In this document: positions 61,828 to 64,000 of the stretch, piece by piece | Numbering within the stretch: the first letter of the stretch is position 1 | Layout: each line of letters begins with the position of its first letter | From: an uncultured Shimia sp. | GTDB taxonomy: Bacteria; Pseudomonadota; Alphaproteobacteria; Rhodobacterales; Rhodobacteraceae | DNA length: 64,000 bases | Assembly: GCF_947493595.1 (NCBI RefSeq) | Contig: NZ_CANLRL010000004.1 | Location: forward strand, 1 to 64,000 | Reading direction: 5' to 3' | Made by a program: the position numbers and the translations under genes | The notes under the pieces: generated by a model | The model's database searches: none | What the model saw: the letters and a program-made list of their open reading frames with translations, nothing else | Told to the model about the DNA's origin: nothing

Positions 61828-62595
61828 TTAGACTGGGGGCAGGCCTAATGCAGCGCGGCCTTCGTTGGTTTTGAGAGAGAAATCCTGTCCGGCGTAGGTT
61901 TTGCCTTCGGGACCACAGAGGTAGGCAATGGCTTGCGCGACCCACTCGGCAGGGATGTGCGCGTCAGGCGAGAGCTGGCTGACCGGGTTGATGCCGGAGG
62001 CGCGGATGGTGGCCATCATGTCGGTGGCGACGGTGCCGGGGCTGAGGCCGACAACCGTTACGCCCGCGTCGACGTTTTCTTTGTGGGCGATGCCGGTGAG
62101 GCGCACCACGGCGGCTTTGGAGGCGCAGTAGTGGGACCAGCCTTCGAGGAAGGAGTTGGCCGCACCAGACGAGATGTTGATGATGGTGCCGGTGCCCTGG
62201 GTCCGCATGACGGGCAAGGCGTAGCGCAGGCCGTGGTAGACGCCTTTGACGTTCACATCGAGGACCTTGGCCCATGCGGCGGGGTCGCTATCGGCCAAGG
62301 TCGTGATGGGATCAATGAGGCCTGCGTTATTCACAAGGATGTCGAGGCTTCCGAAGGTGTCCGTGGCCATATTGACGAGGGCGTCTACCGAGGTCGGATC
62401 GACAACGTCGCAGACCTGTAGACGGGCCGCGCCGCCGTCGTCGAGGATGCTTTGTGTCAGTTCTGACAGCGCGCTTTGAGAGCGGGCGGCGAGCACGACG
62501 TTGGCGCCAAGTTTGGCGAGGTGGCGGGCGGCGGCGGCGCCGATGCCGCGGCTCGCGCCGGTGATGATGGCGGTTTTTCCAGTTAGGTTTGTCAT
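61828..62595 (-). CDS. Short-chain dehydrogenase/reductase
   Basis: 255 residues, ATG 62595 after AAGGAG. Cofactor motif ITGASRGIGAAAARHLA, NNAGL, catalytic Ser (INISSGAAN) and SHYCASKAA (Tyr-x-x-x-Lys). Substrate is unknown. It is divergent from a LysR gene with a 91-nt gap, a classical regulator-target arrangement, so LysR control is likely but inferred. Confidence 0.9.
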   Translation of the reverse strand: MTNLTGKTAIITGASRGIGAAAARHLAKLGANVVLAARSQSALSELTQSILDDGGAARLQVCDVVDPTSVDALVNMATDTFGSLDILVNNAGLIDPITTLADSDPAAWAKVLDVNVKGVYHGLRYALPVMRTQGTGTIINISSGAANSFLEGWSHYCASKAAVVRLTGIAHKENVDAGVTVVGLSPGTVATDMMATIRASGINPVSQLSPDAHIPAEWVAQAIAYLCGPEGKTYAGQDFSLKTNEGRAALGLPPV

Positions 62596-62686
62596 TGGGG
62601 TCTCCTTGGGTTGCCTTTGGGATAGGTCGTGGGGGAGTTGCGAGAAATGGCTGGATTGACAGGTTAGTCGTGCTTAATTTGCATGA

Positions 62687-63580
62687 ATGGACATGCGAGA
62701 TCTGGAATTGGCGCTGTTGGTGCGAGCGCAGGGCAGCATTGCCGGGGCGGCGCGGGTGTTGGATGTGGATCCTTCGTCGGTGTCGCGCAGCTTGGCAGCT
62801 TTGGAAGCGGAGTTGGGTGTACGGTTGTTTCATCGGACGACCCGGAAGCTATCCACAACCGAGGAAGGCGCAGCGTATTTGCAGCGGGTGGCTCCGCTGA
62901 TGGAGGAGATGCGGGCAGCAGCACAGGCGGCTGTTGGAGCGCGGCAGGAACCGGCAGGTACACTGCGATTAACGGCGTCGGTCGCCTTTGCCTGTCAGAA
63001 GATTGTGCCGGTTTTAGCCGCGTTTTCAGAGCGGTACCCGGAGATTTCCGTTGAGGTGATCAGCAGTGACACTAACTTGGATTTGGTCGAGCAAGGGATT
63101 GATCTGGCGGTGCGCTTGGCCCCGGCGCCGAAAGGGGATTGGGTGTCCAGTAAGCTGATGGACACGCGGTATCATCTGGTGGCGAGCTCGGCGTATTTAG
63201 AGCGTGCGGGCGGTTTGGCGACGCCAGTGGACCTGCGGGATCATGACTGTTTGCGGTACGCGCTGCCGGGGATTGGGGATGTTTGGCGGTTTCGAGCGGG
63301 TTCGGAAGCGTTTGAGGTCAACGTGACCGGGCGGCACAAGTTTTCCAATGCTCTGGCGCTATTGGAGGCCGCAAGGCAAGGGCTTGGCGTGGCGTTGCTG
63401 GCAGATTGGCTGGTGGCGCAAGATTTGGCAACGGGGCAACTGGTGGAGCTATGCCCGCAGTATCAGGGCACGGTGAGCAATTTTGAAACGGCGGCTTGGG
63501 TGCTTTACCCAAACCGCCGGTACTTGCCGCGCAAGACGCGGGTGATGATTGATTTTTTGCGTGATTCGTTAGCGCGTTAG
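62687..63580 (+). CDS. LysR-family transcriptional regulator
   Basis: 297 residues. N-terminal winged helix GSIAGAARVLDVDPSSVSRS LAALEAELGVRLFHRTTRKL, then a typical periplasmic-binding-protein-like effector domain (LRLTASVAFACQKIVPVLA; GIDLAVRLAP; DHDCLRYALPG). It resembles the CrgA/AaeR subgroup. It is divergent from the SDR gene; its stop shares TTAG at 63577-63580 with the convergent DUF3179 gene. Confidence 0.93.
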   Translation: MDMRDLELALLVRAQGSIAGAARVLDVDPSSVSRSLAALEAELGVRLFHRTTRKLSTTEEGAAYLQRVAPLMEEMRAAAQAAVGARQEPAGTLRLTASVAFACQKIVPVLAAFSERYPEISVEVISSDTNLDLVEQGIDLAVRLAPAPKGDWVSSKLMDTRYHLVASSAYLERAGGLATPVDLRDHDCLRYALPGIGDVWRFRAGSEAFEVNVTGRHKFSNALALLEAARQGLGVALLADWLVAQDLATGQLVELCPQYQGTVSNFETAAWVLYPNRRYLPRKTRVMIDFLRDSLAR

Positions 63581-64000
63581 CCGGGCCAAAGAGCGGTGTC
63601 CGGGTGGAACTGTGACCAAGCGAACCAGAAGGCTTGTTGGCTGCCGAGGTCGGCGCCATTTGCGTCGACCGCGCGGATGCCGCCTGCGTCGAGTTTGAGA
63701 CGGACGTTTTCATAGGCGATGTTTTCGCCGTTGCGCAGGGCCACAAGGGCTTTGGATCTCTGGAAGGCGATGGGCTGGCCGGAGGCGGCGACAATGCCGA
63801 TGATGTCTTCGTGCACCTGCAGGCGCGGATCTACGTCGCCAACCGGGAAGATTGGGCCGTTGGCGTCACGGCCATTGCGGAAATCCGGGTTGCGTCCAAG
63901 GGCGAGGTATTCGGCCAGAACAGTGGTTTCTGGGTGGGCGGTTTTCCATGTGCCCCAGTCGGTGGTGATGACGGCAGCTTGCTCGAGTTTGATGCCTTTG
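63577..64000 (-). CDS. DUF3179 domain protein (partial; 5' end outside window)
   Basis: 141 codons of open frame reaching the window edge with no start. Conserved DUF3179 segments: TTDWGTWKTAHPETTVLAEY, IFPVGDVDPRLQVHEDIIG, and the C-terminal QQAFWFAWSQFHPDT. Function is unknown; DUF3179 proteins are often exported, but the N-terminus is not available here. Confidence 0.85.
   Translation of the reverse strand, partial: KGIKLEQAAVITTDWGTWKTAHPETTVLAEYLALGRNPDFRNGRDANGPIFPVGDVDPRLQVHEDIIGIVAASGQPIAFQRSKALVALRNGENIAYENVRLKLDAGGIRAVDANGADLGSQQAFWFAWSQFHPDTALWPG

Overview
The window reads as chromosomal DNA of a marine alphaproteobacterium of the Rhodobacterales (Roseobacter group). The basis is gene content and order rather than a marker gene: aerobic cobaltochelatase cobS-cobT, a fused pntA with pntB, ihfB-lapA-trpF followed by trpB, a DctPQM TRAP operon, malate synthase G, a sulfolipid synthase, and several uncharacterised families (DUF3422, DUF2237, DUF2332, DUF427, DUF3179) that I associate with this group. 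I see no rRNA, tRNA, insertion sequence, prophage or CRISPR array. The sequence is GC-rich and fairly uniform, so nothing looks recently acquired.

Layout. 1-4 kb (minus): the start of an FtsX/MacB-type permease with a histidine-rich 27-bp tandem repeat, its ATPase, a DUF427 protein and aminopeptidase P. 4-7 kb: cobS and cobT, separated by a strongly structured spacer. 7-10 kb: a Tat-exported MsrB, a response regulator whose phospho-acceptor Asp is replaced by Glu and which overlaps a 45-residue membrane microprotein, and an AraC regulator. 9.8-14.9 kb: a ribbon-helix-helix (RHH)-like protein behind a 16-bp palindrome, a haem-sensor adenylate cyclase, J-domain and BolA proteins, a methyltransferase and a thioesterase. 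15-24 kb: a lipidated subtilisin-type autotransporter, gatB, and pepN-SDR-membrane protein. 24-31 kb: glcB, a class I amidotransferase, sqdB, a Qnr-like pentapeptide protein and an SDR. 31-38 kb: pntAB, then a RibN-type transporter behind an FMN riboswitch, and DUF3422. 37.8-41.6 kb: ihfB, lapA, trpF, a LysR gene and trpB.

41.7-43.7 kb is the least conventional block: three tandem genes sharing a short GYxDIEx domain (two exported, with long Asp-rich tails), intergenic repeated and palindromic elements, and a membrane-anchored LuxR-type regulator. 43.7-50 kb: DUF2237, a flavoprotein, a serine hydrolase, DUF2332, pth and a DES-like desaturase. 50-53.4 kb: the dctPQM TRAP operon behind two tandem palindromes and with a strong hairpin after dctP. 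53.6-57.3 kb (minus): a methyltransferase, tpiA, Fe-S maturation factors, and SPFH/NfeD. 57.4-64 kb: tgt, a secreted protein, lon, an SDR/LysR divergent pair and a truncated DUF3179 gene.

Two families of dispersed intergenic elements also occur: a composite built on CCCGGGATATTT plus hairpins (three loci) and a 35-bp element (three loci). The best candidates for undescribed biology are the GYxDIEx/LuxR block, the Glu-receiver regulator with its microprotein, and the RHH/palindrome operon. All functional statements rest on reading motifs by eye; no database search was run.
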